A DNA stretch of 64,000 nucleotides, taken from positions 2,232,001 through 2,296,000 of the forward strand of contig NZ_CP049862.1 of the NCBI RefSeq assembly GCF_011300875.1. Reading direction: 5' to 3'. The position numbers and the translations under genes are program-made. The notes below the pieces were generated by a model. The model was not told the DNA's origin. It was given only the letters and a program-made list of their open reading frames with translations, and searched no databases. Positions within the stretch are counted from its first letter, which is position 1, and the number at the start of each line of letters is the position of its first letter. This stretch comes from Sanguibacter sp. HDW7 (lineage in GTDB: Bacteria > Actinomycetota > Actinomycetes > Actinomycetales > Cellulomonadaceae). Below are positions 31,155 to 38,197 of the stretch, piece after piece.

Positions 31155-33230
31155 GTGTCCGAAGACCGTCCTCTGTTCCCCGTCGTCATGCGCGGCTACG
31201 ACCGCGGCCAGGTCGACGGCGAGATCGCCCGCCTCTCCAAGCAGCTCGACGCCGCGCGCACGCAGGTCGCCGCGCTCGACGAGAAGACGCTCCAGATGGG
31301 CGGTGAGCTCTCGGACGCGCAGCGTCAGCTCCGCGAGGCCGAGCGCCCGACGTACTCGGGTCTCGGCTCGCGCATCGAGCAGCTCATGCGCTCCGCCGAG
31401 GAGCAGTCCTCCGACGTCGTCGCCCAGGCCAACGCCCAGGCGTCCGACTCGGTGGCCCGTGCAAAGCTCGCCGCCGGCCAGATCCGTGCCCGCGCGGAGA
31501 ACGAGGCCGCCGAGGTCCTCGCGACCGCCCGCCGCGAGGCCGACGACACCCGCGCGGCCGCCGCGACCGAGGCCGAGTCGGTGACGACCAGCGCCCTGCG
31601 CCGGGCCGACGAGATGGTGAGCTCCGCCGAGCGCGAGGCCGCCCGCATCCAGTCCGTCACGCAGACCGAGGTCGCCGAGCTCCGCGCGACCGCCGAGCGC
31701 GAGACGTCGAGCCTGCGCGCCGCCGTCGAGCTCGAGACGACCGAGCTCCGCGTCGCGACGCAGGACGAGGTCGCCGCGCTCCGCCAGTCGGCGGACACCG
31801 AGACGACGACGCTCCGCGAGGAGACCGACGCGTACGCGGCCGACCTGCGCCGCACGGTCGACGTCGAGACCTCCGCGCTCCGCCAGAAGGCCGAGTCCGA
31901 GACCGGCGCGCTGCGCCAGACCACGGACACCGAGACCGCCGAGCTGCGCCGCACCGCCGCCCGCGAGACCAGCGAGCTGCGCCAGGCCGCCGAGACCGCA
32001 GCGTCCGAGCTTCGCGCGGACGCCCAGGAGTTCGCCGACACGCTCCGCCAGACCGCCGAGCGCGAGACGACCGAGCTCCGCCGTCGCGTCACCGAGGAGA
32101 CCGACGCGCTGCGCACCGAGGCCGACCAGTACGCCGCGCTCACGCGGACGACGGCCGACCGCGAGGTCCGCGAGCTCCGGGACGCTGCCGCGGCCGAGGT
32201 CGCCCAGCTCCGCGCCGACACCGACACGTGGACCACCACGCAGCGCACCGAGACCGAGCAGCACGTCACGACCCTGCGCGCGACGACGGACCGCGAGACC
32301 ACCGAGCAGCGAGAGACCGCCCGCCTCGAGACCGCAGCGCTGCGCGAGACGACCGAGCGCGAGACGACCGAGCTGAGCGAGACGACCGCGGCGTCTGCCG
32401 CCGAGCTCCGCGCGACCGCGGACCGCGAGACCGCCGAGCTCCGCGAGAGCACCCGCCTCGCGGTCGAGGCCCAGCGCGCGGAGGCGTCCCGCGAGGCCGC
32501 AGCGCTCCTCGCGTCCGCGAAGACCGACGCGGACACCCTGCGCGAGCAGGCCCGCAAGACCCTCGCCGACGCCGAGCTCGCGGTCGCGACCCGCAAGGCC
32601 GAGTTCGAGCGGTCCGAGGACGAGCGCATGGCGGCCGCCCGCGCAGAGACCGACCGCATGGTCGCCGAGGCCGAGGCCCACGCCGCCGACGCCGAGCAGC
32701 GCGTGGTCCGCGCCGTCGAGCAGGCCGAGAAGATCCGCCAGGAGTCCGACGCCCACGCGAAGGATCTCCTCGCGGGGGCGCGCCGCAACGCCGACGAGAT
32801 CGTCGCCGGGGCGCGCGAGCACTCCGAGCGCACGCTCTCGGAGGCCGTGAGCGAGGCCGACCGCGAGCGCACGACCGCGCAGCGTCAGGTCGACGACCTC
32901 AACAAGCAGCGCGAGTCCATCACGACGTACCTCGACGAGCTGCGCTCGCTGCTCGGCGGCGACCCCATCCCCTCGCGCCGCACGCTCGAGAAGGTCTCGG
33001 TCGCCCAGGAGCGCTTCGAGCAGCAGGCCGAGTCGGACGACGCCGCGGAGGGCGCTGCCTCGGCGCCGTCGGCAGTCTCCGCAGAGCCGGCTCCGTCCGC
33101 GGCGTCGGCCGAGCCTGCCCCGTCGGCAGCCTCCGCCGAGCCCGTTGCTGACGACGCGTCCGAGGACGTCGACGTCGACGTGCCGGTCGTGGAGCCCGAC
33201 GAGCAGGACCCGGAGCAGGCGACGCGATGA
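31155..33230 (+). CDS. Long coiled-coil scaffold with DivIVA-like N-terminus and 11-residue (hendecad) repeats
   Basis: 691 residues from GTG 31155. The N-terminus FPVVMRGYDRGQVDGEIARL (8-27) resembles the DivIVA/GpsB polar-targeting motif. Residues about 70-175 are an Ala/Glu-rich helix. From residue 175 to 438 the sequence falls into 24 consecutive 11-residue units of the form xLRxTAxxETx without a gap, with degenerate units on both sides, then a further coiled coil to about 610 and an acidic Ala/Pro/Ser tail. The overall plan recalls the Streptomyces polarity scaffold Scy and the FilP/DivIVA group, but orthology is unproven. No membrane segment. The next gene overlaps its stop (ATGA). Probably a cytoskeletal or cell-pole organiser. 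Confidence 0.85.
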   Translation: MSEDRPLFPVVMRGYDRGQVDGEIARLSKQLDAARTQVAALDEKTLQMGGELSDAQRQLREAERPTYSGLGSRIEQLMRSAEEQSSDVVAQANAQASDSVARAKLAAGQIRARAENEAAEVLATARREADDTRAAAATEAESVTTSALRRADEMVSSAEREAARIQSVTQTEVAELRATAERETSSLRAAVELETTELRVATQDEVAALRQSADTETTTLREETDAYAADLRRTVDVETSALRQKAESETGALRQTTDTETAELRRTAARETSELRQAAETAASELRADAQEFADTLRQTAERETTELRRRVTEETDALRTEADQYAALTRTTADREVRELRDAAAAEVAQLRADTDTWTTTQRTETEQHVTTLRATTDRETTEQRETARLETAALRETTERETTELSETTAASAAELRATADRETAELRESTRLAVEAQRAEASREAAALLASAKTDADTLREQARKTLADAELAVATRKAEFERSEDERMAAARAETDRMVAEAEAHAADAEQRVVRAVEQAEKIRQESDAHAKDLLAGARRNADEIVAGAREHSERTLSEAVSEADRERTTAQRQVDDLNKQRESITTYLDELRSLLGGDPIPSRRTLEKVSVAQERFEQQAESDDAAEGAASAPSAVSAEPAPSAASAEPAPSAASAEPVADDASEDVDVDVPVVEPDEQDPEQATR
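31677..32468 (+). repeat. 24 tandem 33-base units encoding hendecads
   Basis: The reading frame divides exactly into 24 units of 33 bases from 31677 (residue 175). Leu at position 2 and Arg at position 3 occur in nearly all units, and Glu-Thr near positions 9-10 in many. The DNA units are diverged at synonymous sites, so the array is old and selected at protein level, not a fresh slippage product. Confidence 0.9.
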
Positions 33231-33643
33231 GCGCCGAGGGCGGCTGGGCCGAGCAGCGGCGCGAGGCCGCCCTCGTCCACGAGCAGCGCCTGCGCGAGAA
33301 GCAGGCGGGCGAGACCGCCCGTGCACGCGTCCTCGTCGAGGACTTCCTCGTGCGCGCTCGCGCACAGGGCGTCGAGCCCGAGCCGCTCCTCGCCCGCGAC
33401 TACTCGGGCGGCGGCCCCTACCGCACCGGTCTGCGCGGCTGGTACGTCCGGGCCAACCGTTCGGCCGCGATCGGCGAGGACGGCGAGTTCTACGTCCTCA
33501 CCGTCGCGGGCGGGCTCGTCGCACGCCTGCGCGGGTCGCGGCCCGAGCCGAGCGATCCGCCGATCACCCTCGGCAAGGGAGGTCGTGACGGCGAGTCGAT
33601 CGACCTGCGCGACGCCCTCGCGCGCGTCGTCCCGGAGAGCTGA
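33227..33643 (+). CDS. Small conserved-looking protein coupled to the coiled-coil scaffold gene
   Basis: 138 residues; ATG 33227 overlaps the scaffold stop as ATGA. The first 50 residues are a charged helix (EQRREAALVHEQRLREKQAG). The rest is a compact beta-rich domain with GPYRTGLRGWYVRANRSAAIG, EFYVLTVAGGLVARL and a C-terminal SIDLRDALARVVP. I do not recognise the family; no signal peptide, membrane helix or catalytic motif is evident. The position implies a role with the scaffold, perhaps binding it through the N-terminal helix. That is inference. Confidence 0.8.
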   Translation: MSAEGGWAEQRREAALVHEQRLREKQAGETARARVLVEDFLVRARAQGVEPEPLLARDYSGGGPYRTGLRGWYVRANRSAAIGEDGEFYVLTVAGGLVARLRGSRPEPSDPPITLGKGGRDGESIDLRDALARVVPES

Positions 33644-33653
33644 TCCCGCACGG

Positions 33654-33693
33654 ACGACGGCCGCGGACCCCGGGCTGGGTCCGCGGCCGTCGT
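33654..33693. terminator. Terminator between the scaffold operon and an alpha/beta hydrolase
   Basis: A 17-bp perfect inverted repeat (33654-33670 against 33677-33693) with a 6-base loop lies between convergent genes, 11 bases past the small-protein stop. It can work in both directions. Confidence 0.8.
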
Positions 33694-33706
33694 GCGTCCG
33701 CAGCGG

Positions 33707-34525
33707 TCAGTCGCGAGCCCGCCCGACGAGCGCGGCCAGCGCGGCCGCGACGGGCTCGGGGTTCTCGATCGGTGTCATGTGGCCCGCGCGCCGGACGACG
33801 GTGAGCGTCGCGTCGCGCGCTGCGTCCTGCATGGCCTCGGCCTCGGCGACGGGCGAGAGCTCGTCCTCGTCACCGACGACGACCGCGACGGGGCCGTCGA
33901 ACGCGGCGAGCGCGGCGAGGCGGTCCGGGCGGGCCGCCATCGCGCGCTGGCACCACGCGACGCCGGCGGGGCCCTGGTCACGGATCCAGCCGTCGACCCG
34001 GTCGACGAGGTCGGGGCGCTGCTCACGACTCGTCTCGCCGAGGACCGCACGCCGCATACCGAGCACCTCGTCGACCGTGCCGGAGCGCTCGACCTCGTCG
34101 GCGATACGCAGCCGGTTGGCGCGTGCGTCGTCCGTGTCCGCGCCGGCCTTCGTGTCGACGAGCGCCGCACCCGCGAGCAGCCAGGCATGACGCTCGAGGA
34201 GCGAGAGGACCGTGTAGCCGCCCATCGAGAGTCCCGCGACGACCGCGCGGTCGACTCCGAGCTCGGCGAGCGTGTCCGCGACCGCGTCGGCCTGGATGTC
34301 GACCGAGGGGACGTCGGGGACCTGGAGGCGCTGCGCGACGTCGTGCCCGGACGGCGAGGACCCCATGCCCGGCAGGTCGAGCGCGAGGACGGGGAACGCT
34401 CCCGGAAGGAGAGGGACGACGTCGTGCCACATGCGGGAGTCGAGCGGGAAGCCGTGGAGCAGGACGAGGGGCGTGCCCTCCCCCTCGCGCAGGCGGTGGT
34501 GGGCGAGCAGTCCGTCACCGGTCAT
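33707..34525 (-). CDS. Alpha/beta hydrolase
   Basis: 272 residues from ATG 34525 (an adjacent GTG at 34528 is possible; GGAGG lies at usable distance from both). Typical alpha/beta-hydrolase features: oxyanion-hole motif LLHGFPLDSRMW near residue 25, nucleophile elbow AGLSMGGYTVL (Ser about 95), and a late His in RAGHMTPIENPEPVA with an Asp in VVGDEDELSP. The His and Asp complete the triad. No lid insertion that would name a substrate. Cytosolic. It is probably an esterase or a small-molecule hydrolase; it stands between the scaffold terminator and a second, unrelated hydrolase. Confidence 0.88.
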   Translation of the reverse strand: MTGDGLLAHHRLREGEGTPLVLLHGFPLDSRMWHDVVPLLPGAFPVLALDLPGMGSSPSGHDVAQRLQVPDVPSVDIQADAVADTLAELGVDRAVVAGLSMGGYTVLSLLERHAWLLAGAALVDTKAGADTDDARANRLRIADEVERSGTVDEVLGMRRAVLGETSREQRPDLVDRVDGWIRDQGPAGVAWCQRAMAARPDRLAALAAFDGPVAVVVGDEDELSPVAEAEAMQDAARDATLTVVRRAGHMTPIENPEPVAAALAALVGRARD

Positions 34526-34617
34526 CACGTGGTGCCTCCGTCCCCCGGGCCGCGAGGCCCGTCAGCAGTACGGGCACGGTGCCCGCAGCCCCATCCTCCC
34601 CCGCGGGAAGGGACGTG

Positions 34618-35367
34618 TCAGCGGGTCTCGGGCTCGTCGGCCGTCGCGGCCTCGCCGTCCCACGTCGTCGGCAGGGGCGCGTGGCCCGGCAGGACCGTCG
34701 CGACGATCTCGTCGAGCACCGTGCGGACCGCTGCCTCGCCGACCCACAGGTGCTTGGCGCCATCGACGCCGATCACCTCGGCCTGCGGGACGAGGTCGAA
34801 GCGCTCGCGCGCCTCGGCCGGCTGCAGGTAGTCGTCGTGCTCGGGGACGAGGATCTTGAGCGGGCGGCCGAAGTCGGCCCAGCGCCGCAGGTCGTCGTCG
34901 GTCGCGCGGTGCAGCGGCGGCGAGAGGAGGATCGCGCCCTCGATCGACGGGTCCGTGCCGTGCTTGAGGACGAGCTCGGTGCCGAAGGACCAGCCGACGA
35001 GCCAGCGACGCGGAAGGTCGCGGAACTCCGCGAGCTCGATGGCCGCGGCGACGTCGAAGCGCTCGGCCTCGCCGCCGTCGAAGGCGCCCTCGCTCGTGCC
35101 GCGCGGCGAGGAGGTGCCGCGCGTGTTGAAGCGGAGCACCGCGAGGTCGGCGAGCGCCGGCAGGCGCCACGCGGCCTTGCGGTAGACGTGGGAGTCCATG
35201 AAGCCGCCGTGCGTCGGCAGCGGGTGGAGGGTGACGAGCGTCGCGACAGGATCGCGGTCAGCAGGGAGCGCGAGCTCGCCGACGAGCGTGAGGCCGTCGG
35301 CCGTGTGGAGCTCGATGTCCTCGCGTCGGGCGGGCAGGACTGTCGTGGAGCGGATCTCGGTCGTCAC
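34618..35367 (-). CDS. Alpha/beta hydrolase of the dienelactone-hydrolase-like/S9-like short type
   Basis: 249 residues from GTG 35367; an in-frame extension further upstream has no coding support. The nucleophile elbow is GWSFGTELVL (Ser about 123), the oxyanion region HPLPTHGGFMDSHVYRKAAW, and the late acid and His lie in LVPEHDDYLQPAEAR and GVDGAKHLWVGE. Relatives are short cytosolic hydrolases resembling the C-terminal part of acylaminoacyl-peptidases. A gap of about 90 bases to the downstream hydrolase makes co-transcription likely. The substrate is unknown. GC and codon use match the neighbours. Confidence 0.85.
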   Translation of the reverse strand: MTTEIRSTTVLPARREDIELHTADGLTLVGELALPADRDPVATLVTLHPLPTHGGFMDSHVYRKAAWRLPALADLAVLRFNTRGTSSPRGTSEGAFDGGEAERFDVAAAIELAEFRDLPRRWLVGWSFGTELVLKHGTDPSIEGAILLSPPLHRATDDDLRRWADFGRPLKILVPEHDDYLQPAEARERFDLVPQAEVIGVDGAKHLWVGEAAVRTVLDEIVATVLPGHAPLPTTWDGEAATADEPETR

Positions 35368-35449
35368 GAGGCCCGAGCCTAGCCCGGGCCCCGCCCTCCG
35401 GGTCCGCCGGTCCGCGTGACCTCGGGCACGTCCACGCAGCGGGGCTCGC

Positions 35450-35740
35450 TCAGCGCGCGCGGTCCCAGCACGCTGCGTGCCAGTGCCGCCGCTGCTCGAG
35501 CGCTGCCGACGCCCCAAAGAGCCCGTCCTGGGCCCAGGCAACGACGTGCGGGGTGCCCTGCGGGATCTCCTGCTGGCAGCCCGGGCAGCGATAGGCCTTG
35601 TCGCTCGCGCGGATCTTCTGCACCGTCCAGTCCTCGCCGCCGCGCTGCGTCGTCGAGCGCCCGCCCGTGGCCCGGTCGAGGTCGAGCTCGCGGTGCGGCT
35701 CACCCCACGGACGACGATGTGAAGGACGCTTGGAGGGCAT
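35450..35740 (-). CDS. Small zinc-ribbon-like protein
   Basis: 96 residues. The basic N-terminus (SKRPSHRRPW) leads to a small domain with CPGCQQEIPQGTPH and RHWHAACWD, which together supply Cys-X2-Cys and His/Cys ligands of a probable structural zinc site. The domain is known in actinobacteria under the uninformative label ATP/GTP-binding protein, but no nucleotide-binding motif is visible. The small size, basic arm and zinc knuckle suggest nucleic-acid or protein binding. It is transcribed away from the FKBP gene from a shared gap of about 120 bases. Confidence 0.75.
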   Translation of the reverse strand: MPSKRPSHRRPWGEPHRELDLDRATGGRSTTQRGGEDWTVQKIRASDKAYRCPGCQQEIPQGTPHVVAWAQDGLFGASAALEQRRHWHAACWDRAR

Positions 35741-35862
35741 CGGTCCATCGTGCCACGGTCCGGGGGCCGGATGGCGAAGTACTCAGCGCGCACCCAGGTT
35801 CACCCCGTAAGGTAGCGGGGACCCGTGGCGCGCCACGCCCCCAGACGTGAGGATCCCCCCAA

Positions 35863-36870
35863 GTGTCCAGCACCTTCCTGCGACGCGGCGCCGTGCTCGT
35901 CGCCGTAGCCGCTCTCGCTCTCGCCGGCTGCTCCGACGACGCCTCCGAGGGAGGCACGCCGAGCGCGACCGGCACGCCCAGCGCCACCGGGTCCGCCACC
36001 CCGACCGAGGAGCCGACGCCGGGGACGTACGACACCGCCGCGACCTCCTGCACGCCTGTCGCGGCCGGCGACTCGAAGCTCCTCGCCGCGACGACGCTCA
36101 CGGGTGACGTCGGCACGACGCCGGAGATCAAGATCGACCCGAAGTTCGAGGTCCCCGAGAAGGGTGAGACCGCGGTCGCGTGCACGGGCGACGGTCCGAA
36201 GGTCGCCGAGGGTGAGCTCGTGAGCTTCCTCGCGCGCGTCGTCACCATCGCCGACGGCACGCACCTCGGCCTCACGTCGGCGCCGCTCTTCTTCCCCACG
36301 CCCGCGACCACGGGCACGCTCGACACGGGCGCTCTGGCAGGCCTCACCGTCGGGACCCGCATCGTCTCCGCCTTCCCCAACAGCGGGTCGGCTGCCGCCC
36401 AGGTGTTCGAGATCGTCGACACCTTCCCCGCGACCCCAGAGGTCACGGATGCGAAGGCGGGCGACGCCGGCCTGCCGACGGCGACCGCGGAGAAGGGCAC
36501 CAAGCCCACCGTGAAGCTGCCCGAGGGCGGCATCACGATTCCCCGCGGCATCTCGCGCGTCGTCCTCGAGGAGGGCGACGGCCCCGTCGTCGAGAAGACT
36601 GACACGATCGCCGCGCACTACCTCGGCGTCAAGGGCTCCGACGGCACCGAGTTCGACTCCTCGTGGAGCCGCGGCGACGAGCCGACGGAGTTCCCCCTCT
36701 CGGGGGTCGTCTCCGGCTGGACGCACGGTCTCTCGGGCGTCAAGGCCGGTTCGACCGTCATGCTCGTCATCCCGCCGGCGTACGGCTACGGGCTCAACCA
36801 GTCGAGCGAGCTCGCGACCGAGACGATGATCTTCGTCGTGACGATCGAGAAGGTCGTCGACGCGAAGTGA
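35863..36870 (+). CDS. FKBP-type peptidyl-prolyl isomerase lipoprotein
   Basis: 335 residues from GTG 35863. Lipoprotein signal with lipobox ALAGC (Cys about 24), then an Ala/Thr/Pro linker. A central region of about 100 residues may be a second, degenerate FKBP-like domain. The C-terminal FKBP domain is clear: GPVVEKTDTIAAHYLGVKG, GTEFDSSWSRG, FPLSGVVSGWTHGLSGVKAG and VMLVIPPAYGYG. It should catalyse proline isomerisation in exported proteins at the outer face of the membrane. A TAAGGT element about 50 bases upstream may be its -10 box. A hairpin terminator follows. Confidence 0.93.
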   Translation: MSSTFLRRGAVLVAVAALALAGCSDDASEGGTPSATGTPSATGSATPTEEPTPGTYDTAATSCTPVAAGDSKLLAATTLTGDVGTTPEIKIDPKFEVPEKGETAVACTGDGPKVAEGELVSFLARVVTIADGTHLGLTSAPLFFPTPATTGTLDTGALAGLTVGTRIVSAFPNSGSAAAQVFEIVDTFPATPEVTDAKAGDAGLPTATAEKGTKPTVKLPEGGITIPRGISRVVLEEGDGPVVEKTDTIAAHYLGVKGSDGTEFDSSWSRGDEPTEFPLSGVVSGWTHGLSGVKAGSTVMLVIPPAYGYGLNQSSELATETMIFVVTIEKVVDAK

Positions 36871-36897
36871 CCTCCGGCGGCACCGGCCGCCACCCGT

Positions 36898-36935
36898 CCC
36901 GAGGGGCGCGCACCGCACGGTGCGCGCCCCTCGGG
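36898..36935 (+). terminator. Terminator after the FKBP gene
   Basis: A 17-bp perfect inverted repeat (36898-36914 against 36919-36935) with a 4-base loop starts 27 bases after the FKBP stop and precedes the phosphoribosyltransferase promoter. Confidence 0.8.
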
Positions 36936-37048
36936 CGTTCGCGGACGTTGCGGCAGGTGGGGGCTCCGCGCGGCGTGCGTGAGCAGCCTCACGCGTGACG
37001 TCCGTCCGATCCGGGCCCTGCGGCCCCGACGTGCCGCTCCAGCACACG

Positions 37049-37054
37049 TATCGT
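37049..37054 (+). promoter_or_regulatory. Candidate -10 element for a leaderless phosphoribosyltransferase transcript
   Basis: TATCGT ends six bases before the ATG at 37061. The intervening GAGGCG is too close to be a normal leader, which favours a leaderless start. No firm -35 box. Confidence 0.4.
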
Positions 37055-37060
37055 GAGGCG

Positions 37061-37570
37061 ATGAGCACCGAGAACCAGGTCCCGTCCCCCGAGCGCGAGA
37101 TCCTCACGTGGGAGGCCTTCGGCGTCGCCTCCCGTGAGCTGGCCCAGCAGGTCTACGACTCCGGGTTCCGGCCCGACGTCGTCGTCGCGATCGCCCGTGG
37201 TGGACTCGTCCCCGGCGGCGCAGTGGCGTACGCGCTCGGCACGAAGGGCGTCGGGACGCTCAACGTCGAGTTCTACACGGACATCGGCCAGACGCTCGAG
37301 GACCCGCGCGTCCTGCCTCCCCTCATGGACACCTCCGACCTGCCGGGTGCGCACGTGCTCGTCGTCGACGACGTCGCGGACTCGGGCCGCACGCTCGCGC
37401 TCGTCATGGAGATCCTTGCGGCGAAGGGCGCCGAGGCGCGCTCGGCCGTGCTCTTCACGAAGCCGCGCTCGATCGTGCGCCCTGACTACTCGTGGAAGGA
37501 CACGGACCTGTGGATCACGTTCCCGTGGTCCGCGCAGCCCGCGATCGGGACGACGACGCCCGGGGACTGA
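37061..37570 (+). CDS. Purine phosphoribosyltransferase (Gpt/HGPRT-like)
   Basis: 169 residues, the size of Gpt-type enzymes. The PRPP-binding motif VLVVDDVADSGRTL (about 103-116) is intact. The N-terminal part has VVAIARGGLVPGGAVAYALG, which forms the loop I/pyrophosphate region. The C-terminus PDYSWKDTDLWITFPW has the aromatic hood that reads the purine base, as in xanthine/hypoxanthine/guanine transferases. It salvages a purine base with PRPP in the cytosol. It is convergent with a TetR gene, leaving only three bases between the stop codons and no room for a terminator. Confidence 0.88.
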   Translation: MSTENQVPSPEREILTWEAFGVASRELAQQVYDSGFRPDVVVAIARGGLVPGGAVAYALGTKGVGTLNVEFYTDIGQTLEDPRVLPPLMDTSDLPGAHVLVVDDVADSGRTLALVMEILAAKGAEARSAVLFTKPRSIVRPDYSWKDTDLWITFPWSAQPAIGTTTPGD

Positions 37571-37573
37571 CCG

Positions 37574-38146
37574 TCAGCGCACGTCCCCTCGGGCACGGGA
37601 GACGTACGGCATCTCGAGCCGTGCCACGTCCGCCGCGGCGGCCTCCGGGGTCGCCGCGGTGACGACGACGCCGAAGACCATGCGCCAGGCGAGCAGGACG
37701 TCGCCGACGGTCGTCGCCTCGTCGACGAGGCCCGCCGCACGAGCCGCCGGGAGCGTCTGTCCCACGAGGCGCTCGAGCCGGGTGTCCCCGTCGTACACGG
37801 GGTGCGTGCGCCGTGCCTCGACCGCCATCTCGACGAACGCCGCCTCCCGCAGCGTCTGTGCGACGAGGAGGTCCCACACGCGGCCGAGCGCGCCCGCGTC
37901 GTCGCCGGACGCCGCCTCCTCGAGGTCGCGGAAGTTGTCCTCGAACGCGGCGATCGCGAGATCCAGCCGTGCAGGGAAGTGCCGGTAGAGGACGCCCTGG
38001 CCCACGCCGGCCTCCTGCGCGATCGCGTGGAGCGGGACGCGGTAGCCGCGCTCGGTGAAGAGCCGGCGGGCGGCGTCGACGAGGGCGGCGCGGTTGGCTG
38101 CCGCGGCAGCGGGTCCTCGGTTGACCGGGCGGCGCGAGATGGGCAT
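37574..38146 (-). CDS. TetR family transcriptional repressor
   Basis: 190 residues from ATG 38146. The N-terminal TetR helix-turn-helix is clear: RAALVDAARRLFTERGY, PLHAIAQEAGVGQGVLYRHF (about residues 22-62). The C-terminal ligand-binding half is diverse, as usual. It is divergent from a KstD-like flavoprotein gene over 51 bases that contain an 18-base palindrome. Its own -10 (TATGAT) ends six bases before the ATG, so the mRNA is probably leaderless and the protein would repress both itself and the flavoprotein. The inducer might be the flavoprotein substrate. Confidence 0.92.
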   Translation of the reverse strand: MPISRRPVNRGPAAAAANRAALVDAARRLFTERGYRVPLHAIAQEAGVGQGVLYRHFPARLDLAIAAFEDNFRDLEEAASGDDAGALGRVWDLLVAQTLREAAFVEMAVEARRTHPVYDGDTRLERLVGQTLPAARAAGLVDEATTVGDVLLAWRMVFGVVVTAATPEAAAADVARLEMPYVSRARGDVR

Positions 38147-38152
38147 GCTGGG

Positions 38153-38158
38153 ATCATA
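38153..38158 (-). promoter_or_regulatory. -10 element of the TetR gene, leaderless geometry
   Basis: On the minus strand TATGAT (5 of 6 to TATAAT) lies six bases before ATG 38146. The operator at 38162-38179 sits immediately upstream, in the -10/-35 spacer, so bound repressor would block this promoter. Confidence 0.55.
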
Positions 38159-38161
38159 GAT

Positions 38162-38179
38162 CCGGACAACGCTGTCCGG
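38162..38179. promoter_or_regulatory. Palindromic TetR-type operator
   Basis: CCGGACA-ACGC-TGTCCGG: two perfect 7-base arms around a 4-base centre, in the middle of the 51-base gap between the divergent TetR and flavoprotein genes. Size and placement are typical of a TetR operator. A possible plus-strand promoter (TTGACC 38121-38126, 17 bases, CATGCT 38144-38149) would start just upstream of it. Confidence 0.7.
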
Positions 38180-38197
38180 TGAGGTGAGGAGCACACC

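Noticed and set aside
31677-32468. CRISPR-like or transposon-like repeat array
   Set aside because: The 33-base units have no spacers, vary at synonymous sites and stay in frame, so they are protein-level hendecads.
34618-35793. Longer version of the second alpha/beta hydrolase, starting near 35793
   Set aside because: The added 140 residues are Arg/Ser/Pro-rich, overlap the zinc-ribbon gene in another frame and have no domain; GTG 35367 directly precedes the conserved fold.
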